In this document: piece by piece, positions 49,865-57,413 of the stretch | Position numbering within the stretch: position 1 is the first letter of the stretch | Layout of the letters: every line of letters begins with the position of its first letter | Assembly: GCA_963819635.1 (NCBI GenBank) | Contig: CAWFWX010000003.1 | Span: 62,001 to 126,000 of the forward strand | DNA length: 64,000 nt | Reading direction: 5' to 3' | Origin: JACVRW01 sp963819635 | Lineage (GTDB): Bacteria > Actinomycetota > Thermoleophilia > Solirubrobacterales > Thermoleophilaceae | Position numbers and translations under genes: made by a program | Notes under the pieces: generated by a model | The model's input: the letters and a program-made list of their open reading frames with translations, nothing else | Told to the model about the DNA's origin: nothing | Database searches by the model: none

Positions 49865-51304
49865 ATGCGGGGGTTCCTGGTGACGGCGGCGGTCACGGTC
49901 ACATTGCTCCTGCCTACAGCCGCCCTCGCCGCGCCGCGGCTCGCAGGCGAGCGGCCACTCGTCTCCTCGAACGTCGAGCCGCTCGCCACGCTCCCGGTGC
50001 CGAACCCGATCGGCGCCCGCTTTCGCGACGGCTACATGTACGTCACGACCACCGAGGGGCTGACCGTCTACGACGTCACGAAGCCGGAGCTGCCGGTGCC
50101 GGTCGGCGCGCTGCCGCTGCCCCACTTCGAGAACGAGGACGTGGATCTCGGCGGCGACATCCTGCTCGTCTCGAACGACCCGAGCGAGGGCGTGGGAGTC
50201 CTGTACGTGATCGACATCTCGAACCCGCGTGCCCCGACGCTCAAGGCGGCCATGCCGAACGGGTTCATCGAGACAGGGGTGCCGGGCATCTTCGACCTGC
50301 CGGAGCCCCAGGAACCGGGGATCGGCCACACCGCCTCGTGCATCCAGCAGTGTCGCTTCGCCTACCTCGCGGGCACCTCGCGCGGCATCCAGATCGTCGA
50401 CCTGCGCGACCCGGCGAAGCCGACGAAGGCGGGTCAGTTCGTTCCGGCGATCACCGGCATCGCGACGCACGACGTGCAGGTCGACCGGAAGGGGCTCGCG
50501 TGGATCGCGGGCGCCGATGGCACGGCCGCCTACGACGTGTCAGACCCGCTCAAGCCGCGCATGGTGATGCGGACCGACGAGTCGATCAAGAACTCGGGCC
50601 AGCTCGGCTTCCCGGGCCCCGACCCGGTCTTCGGCATCGGCGGCGAGGGCGAGACGCCGATCGACCTGATCCACCACAACAGCCTCCACTACTCGAAGCG
50701 GCTGGTGGCGATAACCGAGGAGGACTACAACCGGCCGACCTGCAAGGGCGCCGGGTCCTTCCAGACCTGGGGCATCGTGGGCAAGCGGCTCGCGCTGCTC
50801 GACATGTTCACCACCGAGCTCGACAACCTGGTGCAGGGCAAGGGCTGGGCGCCGGTGACCGGCCTCTGCTCGGCGCACTACTTCGACGAGCGCAACGGGC
50901 TGGTCGCGATCGGCTTCTACGAGGAGGGCACGCGCTTCCTCGATGTGCGCGACCCGGCCGGGATCCGCCAGGTCGGCTACTGGGTGCCCACGAAGGGCGA
51001 GACGTGGTCCGCCTACTTCCCGCCGACCGACCGGAGCGGCGAGATCGTCTACGCGCTCGACTTCGCGCGCGGGATCGACGTGCTGCGGTTCGACCGCGGC
51101 GACAGGCGCGTGCGGCGAGCTCCCGTGCGGCGGTCCTGGCTACGCGAGCGCCCGGGGTCGCCCGGGACGGGAGCGGGGCGGACGGGACTGTCGCGGCGCA
51201 CCGACTTCGGGTTCGTGTGCCGACTGGGGACGCGGCGGAACGCGGTGGCGCCGAAGCCGGCGCTGCCGGGGGTCGAGCTGCCGGCGCTTCCCGTGGGCTC
51301 ATAA
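49865..51304 (+). CDS. Secreted LVIVD-repeat beta-propeller protein
   Basis: 479 residues. Signal peptide (about 1-23), then repeated strands of LVIVD type: YMYVTTTEGLTVYDVTKPELP, VLYVIDISNPRAP, FAYLAGTSRGIQIVDLRDPAKP, LAWIAGADGTAAYDVSDPLKP and GTRFLDVRDPAGIRQVGYW. Two Cys (ASCIQQC) may form a disulfide. The last 60 residues are Arg/Pro-rich. LVIVD propellers are cell-surface proteins of unknown function. It is divergent from the fused ligase, with about 30 bases (AT-rich CCTATATAACC) between. Confidence 0.85.
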   Translation: MRGFLVTAAVTVTLLLPTAALAAPRLAGERPLVSSNVEPLATLPVPNPIGARFRDGYMYVTTTEGLTVYDVTKPELPVPVGALPLPHFENEDVDLGGDILLVSNDPSEGVGVLYVIDISNPRAPTLKAAMPNGFIETGVPGIFDLPEPQEPGIGHTASCIQQCRFAYLAGTSRGIQIVDLRDPAKPTKAGQFVPAITGIATHDVQVDRKGLAWIAGADGTAAYDVSDPLKPRMVMRTDESIKNSGQLGFPGPDPVFGIGGEGETPIDLIHHNSLHYSKRLVAITEEDYNRPTCKGAGSFQTWGIVGKRLALLDMFTTELDNLVQGKGWAPVTGLCSAHYFDERNGLVAIGFYEEGTRFLDVRDPAGIRQVGYWVPTKGETWSAYFPPTDRSGEIVYALDFARGIDVLRFDRGDRRVRRAPVRRSWLRERPGSPGTGAGRTGLSRRTDFGFVCRLGTRRNAVAPKPALPGVELPALPVGS

Positions 51305-51320
51305 ACGACGGCATCGAGGG
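51304..51320 (+). repeat. Intergenic repeat copy B
   Basis: AACGACGGCATCGAGGG, identical over 17 bases to 36349-36365 and starting in the gene stop codon. It is followed by partly similar sequence and by the hairpin at 51347-51391. Confidence 0.5.
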
Positions 51321-51346
51321 GCGGCCCGAATGGCCGCGCCTCATCG

Positions 51347-51391
51347 GCTGTCCTGGGTTGTGGCCCTATATGGGCCTCTAGGCAGGACAGC
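51347..51391. terminator. Nested hairpin between convergent LVIVD and NHL genes
   Basis: Outer stem GCTGTCCTG/CAGGACAGC (9 of 9) encloses an inner GGCCC-TATAT-GGGCC stem. It lies between two converging gene ends, so it can end transcription from both sides. Confidence 0.65.
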
Positions 51392-51456
51392 GGCCTAGAA
51401 ATCGCCTCCTTCAATGCTGCCGTTCGCCGGCGGTGGCGCGGCGCGCGGCCGCGCCG

Positions 51457-53133
51457 CTACCCCGGCGCCCGCGCCAGGTAGCGCTTGCCGGCGCGCACCA
51501 GCACCGTCTTCTTGCGGCGGAAGTCGCGCACGACCACCCGGCCACGGCGTACGGTGGTCAGTGTGCCGTCGCAGCGGTCCGCCGTGGTCCAGATCGTGCC
51601 GCGCACGGTCGCCGACGAGTTGCGGCCGCGGGTCCGGAAGCGTCCGGTCGCGTTGGAGCGCAGGCGGCGGACCGTGCGGCGTGAGCGCTGGGCGGCGCCG
51701 GCCGAGCCGCGCCGGCGCGCTGTCCGGCAGCTGCTGAAGCTCGAGCCCTTCAAGCGCAGCTCGGTCAGGCCCTTCGCCCTACGGGCCCGGGACTGGAGCA
51801 CCTGGAAGATCCCGTCCGCGAAGCGGCCGGACTGCGTGCGCGAGCCCCGGCCGGTCGCGCTCACGAGGTCCACGCTGCCGCGCTTCGTGTCCAGGAAGGA
51901 GCCCACCGGGATCTGGCGCGCCTCGGTGAGCGGCACGAACGTCAGTCCCTTCTGGCTCGCCCGGGCGCGGTCCGCTCTGGCCGTCTGACCCGGAATCGCG
52001 ATCAGCACCGGTCCGTCGCCGACCGGCCCCACGTTGACCTCCCTGCCGACGTCGGGCACGGGGAGGTCCGCGAGCCTGACCGGCGGAGGCGGCGGAGGCG
52101 GAGGAGGAGGAGGTGCGCCTTCGATCTGCCGGACGCGGTTGTTCACGGCGTCCGCGATCAGCAGGTGGCCCGCCGTCGTGAACGCCACCCAGAACGGCCT
52201 GTTGAGCTGCGCGGCTGGTCCCGGCCCGCCGTCGCCGCCGAAGCCCGGTGTTCCAGTTCCCGCGATGGTGCTGATCGTGCCGTCCGGCGCGACCCTCCGG
52301 ACACGGTGGTTGTTCGCATCGGCGATGACGAAGCCGCCGTCGGCCGTGGGAGCGGCGGCGAGCGGCAAGCTGAGCTGGGCGGCCGTCGCCGGGCCGCCGT
52401 CGCCGCCGAAGCCGGCGGCGCCCGTGCCCGCCACCGTGGTGATGACCCCGTCCGGCGCGACCCGGCGGATGAGGTTGTTGTCCGAGTCGGCGATCAGGAA
52501 GCCGCCGTCGGGCATGAGGGCCACCCCCGCCGGGCCGTTGAGCAGCGCCAGCGCCGCCTGGCCGTTGTCTCCCGCCGAGCCTGCCGCACCGGTGCCCGCG
52601 ACCGTCGTGATCGTGCCGCCGGCGTCGACCTGGCGCACCCGGTGCTGGTCGTTGACCCCGATCAGGTAGCTGCCGTCCGGCCTGGCGGCCAGCCCGACCG
52701 GAAAGGCGAGTGCGGTGTTCGTCGCCGGGATGTTGTCGCCGCCCGTGCCTCCTCCCGCGACGGTCGTGATGATGCCCCCCGATACCCGCCGGACGCGGTT
52801 GTTGTTGGAGTCCGCGATCAGGATGCTGCCGTCGGGCAGCTCGGCGAGCCCGTTGGGAGCACTCAGCATGGCGCTGGTCGCGGGTCCGGTGTCGCCGCCG
52901 AAGCCGGCCGTCCCGTTCCCCGCCACCGTCGTTATGACTCCCGACGGCGACACGCGCCGCACCAGGCTGTTGCCCTGGTCCGAGAAGACGTAGCCGCCAT
53001 CGGCCGTGCCCGCCACCGCGGTCGGCGTCCTGATCTGCGCCGCCGTCGCGGGGCCGCCGTCGCCGCTGAACCCCGCCGTACCGGTCCCCGCCACGGTCGA
53101 GATGTCGCCGGTCGCGGCGATCGCGAGCGACAC
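51457..53133 (-). CDS. NHL-repeat beta-propeller protein, secreted, N-terminus uncertain
   Basis: 558 residues in the open frame. Six NHL-type repeats of about 55 residues carry GTGTAGFSGDGGPATAAQ or close variants, followed by ADSNNNRVRR-type ends. Then come an 11-proline run, a small beta domain and an Arg/Lys-rich tail ending in KTVLVRAGKRYLARAPG. A good signal peptide (ARPSAALAVCVSLAIAATG) lies at the start in this frame but without a start codon. The likely GTG at 53188 (VTRVRR...) is in another frame, so a one-base shift near 53165 is suspected. Surface-exposed; binding partner unknown. Confidence 0.8.
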   Translation of the reverse strand: MSLAIAATGDISTVAGTGTAGFSGDGGPATAAQIRTPTAVAGTADGGYVFSDQGNSLVRRVSPSGVITTVAGNGTAGFGGDTGPATSAMLSAPNGLAELPDGSILIADSNNNRVRRVSGGIITTVAGGGTGGDNIPATNTALAFPVGLAARPDGSYLIGVNDQHRVRQVDAGGTITTVAGTGAAGSAGDNGQAALALLNGPAGVALMPDGGFLIADSDNNLIRRVAPDGVITTVAGTGAAGFGGDGGPATAAQLSLPLAAAPTADGGFVIADANNHRVRRVAPDGTISTIAGTGTPGFGGDGGPGPAAQLNRPFWVAFTTAGHLLIADAVNNRVRQIEGAPPPPPPPPPPPVRLADLPVPDVGREVNVGPVGDGPVLIAIPGQTARADRARASQKGLTFVPLTEARQIPVGSFLDTKRGSVDLVSATGRGSRTQSGRFADGIFQVLQSRARRAKGLTELRLKGSSFSSCRTARRRGSAGAAQRSRRTVRRLRSNATGRFRTRGRNSSATVRGTIWTTADRCDGTLTTVRRGRVVVRDFRRKKTVLVRAGKRYLARAPG

Positions 53134-53226
53134 ACATACGGCGAGCGCGGCGCTCGGCCGAGCGCGCCGCGCGACGGACGCGAGTCACGCGTCCACCCTA
53201 ACCCGAAAGCCCGGCGGGATGGAGGC

Positions 53227-54285
53227 CTACGCCGGCTGGAGCTCGTACGCCTCGGCCAGCTCCGGATCCTTCCGGGCCAGCATCTCGGCGAGGTCGACCA
53301 TGACCTTGCACTGCTTCCAGGTCGCGTCGTCCTGCATCTTGCCGTCGATCATGTGGACGCCGCGGCCGTCGGGTATCGCCTCGATCACCTTCTTCGCGAA
53401 CTTCACCTCGGCCGGATCCGGTGAGAAGACCTTCTTCGCGATGTCGATCTGCGCCGGATGGAGCGACCACGCGCCCACGCAGCCGAGCAGGAACGCCGCC
53501 CGGAACTGGGTCTCGCAGCCCTCGGTGTCCTTGATGTCGCCGTAGGGCCCGTAGAACGGCAGGATCCCGGCGCCCGCGCAGGCGTCCACCATGCGCGCGA
53601 TCGAGTAGTGCCAGGGGTCCTGCTGGGCGCTCAGACGCGGGGCGTCCGGGTTGTCCGGGTCAGGATCCTCGATCACCCGGTAGCCGGGATGCCCGCCGCC
53701 GACCCGGGTCGTCTTCATCCGGCGGTTGGCCGCGAGGTCGGCCGGGCCGAAGCTCATTCCCTGCATGCGCGGGCTCGCCGTGGCGATCTCCTCGAGGTTC
53801 GTCACGCCCTGCGCGGTCTCGAGGATCGCGTGGATCAGGAGCGGCCGGTCGAGGCCCGCCTTCGCCTCCAGCTGCGCCAGCAGGCGATCCACGTAGTGGA
53901 TGTCCCACGGTCCCTCCACCTTCGGCACCATCACCACGTCGAGGCGGTCGCCGATGGCGGCCACCAGCTGCGTCAGGTCGTCGAGCACCCAGGGGCTCTC
54001 GAGCGAATTGACGCGGGTCCAGAGCTGGGTCTCGCCCAGCTCCATCTCCGAGCCCACCCGGATCAGCCCCTCGCGCGCCGCCTCCTTGCGGTCCACCGGG
54101 ATCGCGTCCTCGAGGTTGCCGAGCAGGATGTCCACCTGGGGCGCGATGTCGGGCGCCTTGGCGACCATCTTCTCGTTCGAGAAGTCGAGGAAGTGGATCA
54201 TCCGCGACGGCCGTACCGGGACCTCGCGCAGCGGGTCCGGTGCGCCGATCGCCAGTGGCTTGAAGAAGTCGCGTGGGTTGCGCAT
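53227..54285 (-). CDS. L-malyl-CoA/beta-methylmalyl-CoA lyase (HpcH/HpaI family)
   Basis: 352 residues. TIM-barrel CoA lyase cleaving malyl-CoA or beta-methylmalyl-CoA to acetyl-/propionyl-CoA and glyoxylate. The N-terminus FFKPLAIGAPDPLREVPVRPSRMIHF, the block ILLGNLEDAIPVDRKEAARE, LWTRVNSLESPWVLDDL and MVPKVEGPWDIHYVDRLLAQLE, and the metal/CoA region SFGPADLAANRRMKTTRVGGGH are characteristic of Mcl-type lyases. A MaoC hydratase starts 41 bases away on the opposite strand. Together they could handle methylmalyl-/mesaconyl-CoA, as in the ethylmalonyl-CoA or 3-hydroxypropionate routes (inference). Confidence 0.92.
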   Translation of the reverse strand: MRNPRDFFKPLAIGAPDPLREVPVRPSRMIHFLDFSNEKMVAKAPDIAPQVDILLGNLEDAIPVDRKEAAREGLIRVGSEMELGETQLWTRVNSLESPWVLDDLTQLVAAIGDRLDVVMVPKVEGPWDIHYVDRLLAQLEAKAGLDRPLLIHAILETAQGVTNLEEIATASPRMQGMSFGPADLAANRRMKTTRVGGGHPGYRVIEDPDPDNPDAPRLSAQQDPWHYSIARMVDACAGAGILPFYGPYGDIKDTEGCETQFRAAFLLGCVGAWSLHPAQIDIAKKVFSPDPAEVKFAKKVIEAIPDGRGVHMIDGKMQDDATWKQCKVMVDLAEMLARKDPELAEAYELQPA

Positions 54286-54326
54286 GCGCGCCGGAATCTA
54301 GCGGGGTGACTAGGATTGCGCGCCCC

Positions 54327-54842
54327 ATGAGCGAGACCGAGGCGCAAGCAATGGAGACGGGCCAGGCCGAGCGCGAGGCATCGGGGGCACGCCCCTATGG
54401 CCGCTACCTCGAGGACTTCGAGGTCGGGGCGGTGTACAAGCACTGGCCGGCGAAGACGGTGACCGAGGCGGACGACCATCTCTTCTGCCTGATAACGATG
54501 AACCACCACCCGCTGCACATCAACGACGTGTACGCAGCCCAGTCCCAGCAGGGCAGGAACGTGGTCGTCGGCCCGCTGGTCTATTCGCTGGCGCTCGGGA
54601 TGTCGGTCGCAGACGTGTCAGGCAAGGCGATCGCCAACCTGGCGACGGAGGAGCTCTCCCATCCCGCGCCGGTCTTCCACGGTGACACGCTCTTCGCGGA
54701 GTCGGAGGTGCTCGAGCTGAGGCCGTCCGAGTCGAAGCCGGACCGCGGCGTCGTGAAGGTCCACACGCGCGTCTTCAAGCAGGACGGAACGCTCGTGGCC
54801 GAGTTCAAGCGCGCGGTACTGGTCCCGCGCCGGCCCGACTAG
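54327..54842 (+). CDS. MaoC-like acyl-CoA hydratase
   Basis: 171 residues from ATG 54327. Hotdog fold: GRYLEDFEVGAVYKHWPAKTVTEADDHLFCLITMNHHPLH with the hydratase-type Asp/His region, then VVGPLVYSLALGMSV and LATEELSHPAPVFHGDTLFAESEV. Hydrates an enoyl-CoA; the neighbour suggests mesaconyl-CoA/beta-methylmalyl-CoA as a candidate. It is divergent from the lyase (shared promoter region of 41 bases). Its stop overlaps the convergent CAP-domain gene by 4 bases (CTAG). Confidence 0.88.
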   Translation: MSETEAQAMETGQAEREASGARPYGRYLEDFEVGAVYKHWPAKTVTEADDHLFCLITMNHHPLHINDVYAAQSQQGRNVVVGPLVYSLALGMSVADVSGKAIANLATEELSHPAPVFHGDTLFAESEVLELRPSESKPDRGVVKVHTRVFKQDGTLVAEFKRAVLVPRRPD

Positions 54843-55336
54843 CCGCCGACGCCGCCCAGCGGCGTCTCGGGTCGCGCGCCCACCTGCGCGACCCAAGCGG
54901 TGGCCCTGCGCCGGCCCATGTTGCCCCTCGCCTTGCCGGCGCCCATGAACCTGTAGGTCGGGCTCATCAGGACGGCCCGGTGCGGCGGCGAAGCCATCCA
55001 GCGCGCCACGGTCGTCCGGACGCGGTCCTTCCAGCCGCTGTGCCATTCGAGCGTCTCGCCGACCATCAGGAAGTTGCCGCCCGCGCGGATCGACGCCAGG
55101 TGGCCGAAGTAGTCCCTCTTCAGCATGTAGCGCGCGTAGCTGCGCGAGGAGCCGGTGAGCTCCTCCGAGACCCTGAGTCTGGGTAGCCCGCTCGAGCGCC
55201 TGATCTTGTTCACCTTTTCGATCAGCGCCACGCTCTCGGGCGGGACATTCGCCGCGGCCAGAGAGGGCGCTGAAAGCGCCAATGTGACCCCCGCCATTGT
55301 GATCCCCGCCGCAACCGCAATCCTTGCGTGTCGCAT
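54839..55336 (-). CDS. Secreted CAP/SCP-domain protein
   Basis: 165 residues. Signal peptide (about 1-28, ending PSLAAAN). The CAP fold shows IEKVNKIRRSSGLPRLRVSEELTGSSRSYARYM, YFGHLASIRAGGNFLMVGETLEWHSGW and WMASPPHRAVLMSPTYRFMGAG. The His in YFGH and HR in PPHRAVLM are the usual cavity residues. YkwD-type bacterial CAP proteins are surface proteins of debated function. It has a GAGGAGTCGGGGG site, and a c-di-AMP riboswitch lies directly upstream. Confidence 0.88.
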   Translation of the reverse strand: MRHARIAVAAGITMAGVTLALSAPSLAAANVPPESVALIEKVNKIRRSSGLPRLRVSEELTGSSRSYARYMLKRDYFGHLASIRAGGNFLMVGETLEWHSGWKDRVRTTVARWMASPPHRAVLMSPTYRFMGAGKARGNMGRRRATAWVAQVGARPETPLGGVGG

Positions 55337-55349
55337 CCCCCGACTCCTC

Positions 55350-55515
55350 TTTCCTCGGCGCCTACGGGGTTAGCTGACGGGCTCGCGCAGGAAAAAGGAG
55401 TCGCGCTACGGATCGAGGCATGCGCCATCTGTCCGATTCGCCCCAGCGACCGGCTTGGTCGCCACTGGTTCCCCCGTTCGCCCTGCGGCCTCCCCGAAGG
55501 GCGATTCGGCAGTGG
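55350..55515 (-). ncRNA. c-di-AMP riboswitch (ydaO/yuaA type) no. 3
   Basis: On the minus strand: a TCGCCC...GGGCGA hairpin, GGGGGAACCAGTGGCG, GGGGCGAATCGG, then GAGCCCGTCAGCTAACCCCG ending TAGGCG. The conserved core is the same as in the other two copies, but the central variable part is longer. The 3' edge is about 17 bases from the CAP gene ATG. The 5' boundary is approximate. Confidence 0.92.
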
Positions 55516-55560
55516 TGGCTGCAATCTACCCACCAGCCCGGCTGGACGAAACCGGGCGTC

Positions 55561-57030
55561 CTAGTCGCTCGACCGGGCGAGCATTCGCCCGAGCCTGATG
55601 GCGAGAGCGCAGATCGTGAGCGTGGGGTGGTGCGGGCTGTAGCTCGGGAATGCGGAGCCACCGGTGATGAACAGGTTCTCCAGGCCGTGGTGGCGCTGGT
55701 CGGCGTCGACGACCCCGCCCCGCGCAGCCATGTGGCAGGTGCCCAGGCTGTGCGAGCCCTCGCCGCGGCGCAGCGTGGCGACGATGCGCGCCCCGAGCGG
55801 GCGCAGGCGGCGCTCCAGGTCGGCGTACATAAAGCGCCGGCCGCGCGTGATGTACTCGCCATCCGCGGGATAGGCGACCCGGTTGAGCGGCAGCCCGAAC
55901 TCGTCCTTCCGGGACGCGAGCTCGATGCGCCGCTCCGGCTGTGGCAGGTCCTCTCCGACCGTGTCGAGGACCAGCCGGCGCTCGAAGCGCCGCCTCGCCC
56001 GCGCGCGTGCGCGCCCCCCGCTCAGCCCGGCCACGACGTCGTCGATCAGCATCGACTCGAAGTCACTCCCGGGATTGAACGGGATCACGAGCTGTGAGCC
56101 GCGCTCTGAGCGCCAGTCGCCGTCCCGGTAGGCGTGCGAGATGCCGGTGGTGAGCGCGGCGCCGCGCCCGTGTGGAACGGGCCGGTCCACCTCCAGCTCG
56201 AGCACACGATGCCCGTGGTCGAAGAGCCAGCGGCCCACATCCGGCCCGTCAAGGCCCGACCGCAGGAGGATGGCCGGGTTTTCGATCCCGTTCGCGGCCA
56301 GGACCACGACGCGGGCCCTGACCACGCGTGGCTCGCCGGCGCGGTCGAGCGTCTCGATCGCCGTCACCCGCCCCGCACGGTGGCGCAGCCGCGCCACGAC
56401 GGTCTCATCCCGGAGCTCGAGCTCCGGGCTCTCGCCAAGGCCCGCATCCAGCACGTGCAGCATCGAGAAGCGCGCGTCCACGGGACAGAGCTCGCAGGTG
56501 GTCGCCCCGCAGCAGGCCGAGCGGCCGCCCACACGGCGGCTCGTGCGCGCCTGTGGCAGCGGGGCGAACGGGCTGAGCAGCGGAGCGACCAGCTCATCGA
56601 CCGGCGACAGGGGATGGGCGGGCAACGGGGCGCCCTCACCGGCAACGCTCAGGACGTGCTCCGCCTCCTCGTAGTACGGCACAAGCTCGTCGTAGGAGAG
56701 CGGCCAGTCGCGCCCGACCCCGTATCGGCTCCGCAGCTCGAAGTCGGCGCGAACGAGCCGCGGCGTGACGCCGGTCCAGTGCAATGACGAGCCGCCCACC
56801 CCGTAGGTGTAGTTCCACGGATAGTCGCTGCCTTCGGCGTCCTCGTGGTTGTGGTGCGCGCCCTGGCCGTCAACCTCGTGCTCACCGGTCTCGAGCTGCT
56901 CGCGGTGAGAGCGGCGCCCGCCTCGCTCGAACACCGTCACGCGGCGGCCCGCCCGGACGAGCTCGCGGGCCACGAGCAGACCGGCGAAGCCCGACCCGAC
57001 GACCGCGACGTCGAGCTCGTCCACCGTCAA
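55561..57030 (-). CDS. GMC-family flavin dehydrogenase with Fe-S-type cysteine motif
   Basis: 489 residues. FAD-binding VAVVGSGFAGLLVARELV at the start, GVGGSSLHWTGVTPRL, and a C-terminal GMC end GSHSLGTCHMAARGG, NLFITGGSAFPSYSPHHPTLTI. Cysteines 173, 174, 179 and 182 (ACCGATTCELCPVDARFS) match, except for one-residue spacing, the CCxxxxCxxxC that holds a [3Fe-4S] cluster in FAD-glucose dehydrogenases. It resembles the large subunit of gluconate/sorbitol-type dehydrogenases and oxidises an alcohol or sugar. The next gene upstream encodes the matching Tat-signal subunit with a 4-base overlap. Confidence 0.88.
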   Translation of the reverse strand: MTVDELDVAVVGSGFAGLLVARELVRAGRRVTVFERGGRRSHREQLETGEHEVDGQGAHHNHEDAEGSDYPWNYTYGVGGSSLHWTGVTPRLVRADFELRSRYGVGRDWPLSYDELVPYYEEAEHVLSVAGEGAPLPAHPLSPVDELVAPLLSPFAPLPQARTSRRVGGRSACCGATTCELCPVDARFSMLHVLDAGLGESPELELRDETVVARLRHRAGRVTAIETLDRAGEPRVVRARVVVLAANGIENPAILLRSGLDGPDVGRWLFDHGHRVLELEVDRPVPHGRGAALTTGISHAYRDGDWRSERGSQLVIPFNPGSDFESMLIDDVVAGLSGGRARARARRRFERRLVLDTVGEDLPQPERRIELASRKDEFGLPLNRVAYPADGEYITRGRRFMYADLERRLRPLGARIVATLRRGEGSHSLGTCHMAARGGVVDADQRHHGLENLFITGGSAFPSYSPHHPTLTICALAIRLGRMLARSSD

Positions 57031-57413
57031 GCGCGGAGCAGGCCCTGGCAGCGGCCGTCGGGCGGCCGCTCAACCTGACCGAGGTACACGAGGCTGTCCA
57101 TGCGTTGCTGGAACATCGGACCGAGGAGCCCCGCGACGGCACGCCGCCGGGCACCATCGGCGGGGACGAGCGTGCCGGGGAAGGTCGTGGCGGCTAGGAA
57201 GGCCGCAGAGCGAGCGTCGTACTCGGCAGCCCCGAGCCGGTCTCGCGCACGCTCCAGCATCTGCGTGGCGAGGTCACGGTCGACTCCGAGCGCCGACGCC
57301 ACATGGTCCTCGAACTCGCCGCCGACGGCGAAGCGCCCGTAGTACAGGCCGCCGACGGCTGCCGCTCCCGCCGCGCCCGCCCCGATCGCCTGCCGCCGCG
57401 TCAACCGCCTCAC
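57027..57413 (-). CDS. Tat-signal small subunit of gluconate-dehydrogenase type
   Basis: 128 residues from GTG 57413, which overlaps the kelch gene stop. Twin-arginine signal RRLTRRQAIGAGAAGAAAVGGLYYG, then a mainly helical domain with FAVGGEFEDHVASALGVD and AAEYDARSAAFLAATTFPG. It fits the small (gamma/subunit III) partner that carries GMC flavoproteins across the membrane as a folded complex via Tat; the flavoprotein itself has no signal peptide. No haem or other cofactor motif is seen. Confidence 0.75.
   Translation of the reverse strand: MRRLTRRQAIGAGAAGAAAVGGLYYGRFAVGGEFEDHVASALGVDRDLATQMLERARDRLGAAEYDARSAAFLAATTFPGTLVPADGARRRAVAGLLGPMFQQRMDSLVYLGQVERPPDGRCQGLLRA

Noticed and set aside
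52080..52115. GGCGGAGGC-type tandem repeat, considered as a microsatellite or CRISPR-like repeat
   Set aside because: It encodes the run of 11 prolines linking propeller and C-terminal domain of the NHL protein.
51457..53133. Regular repeats of about 165 bases, considered as a CRISPR or satellite array
   Set aside because: They are in frame and encode NHL blades; no spacers or cas genes.
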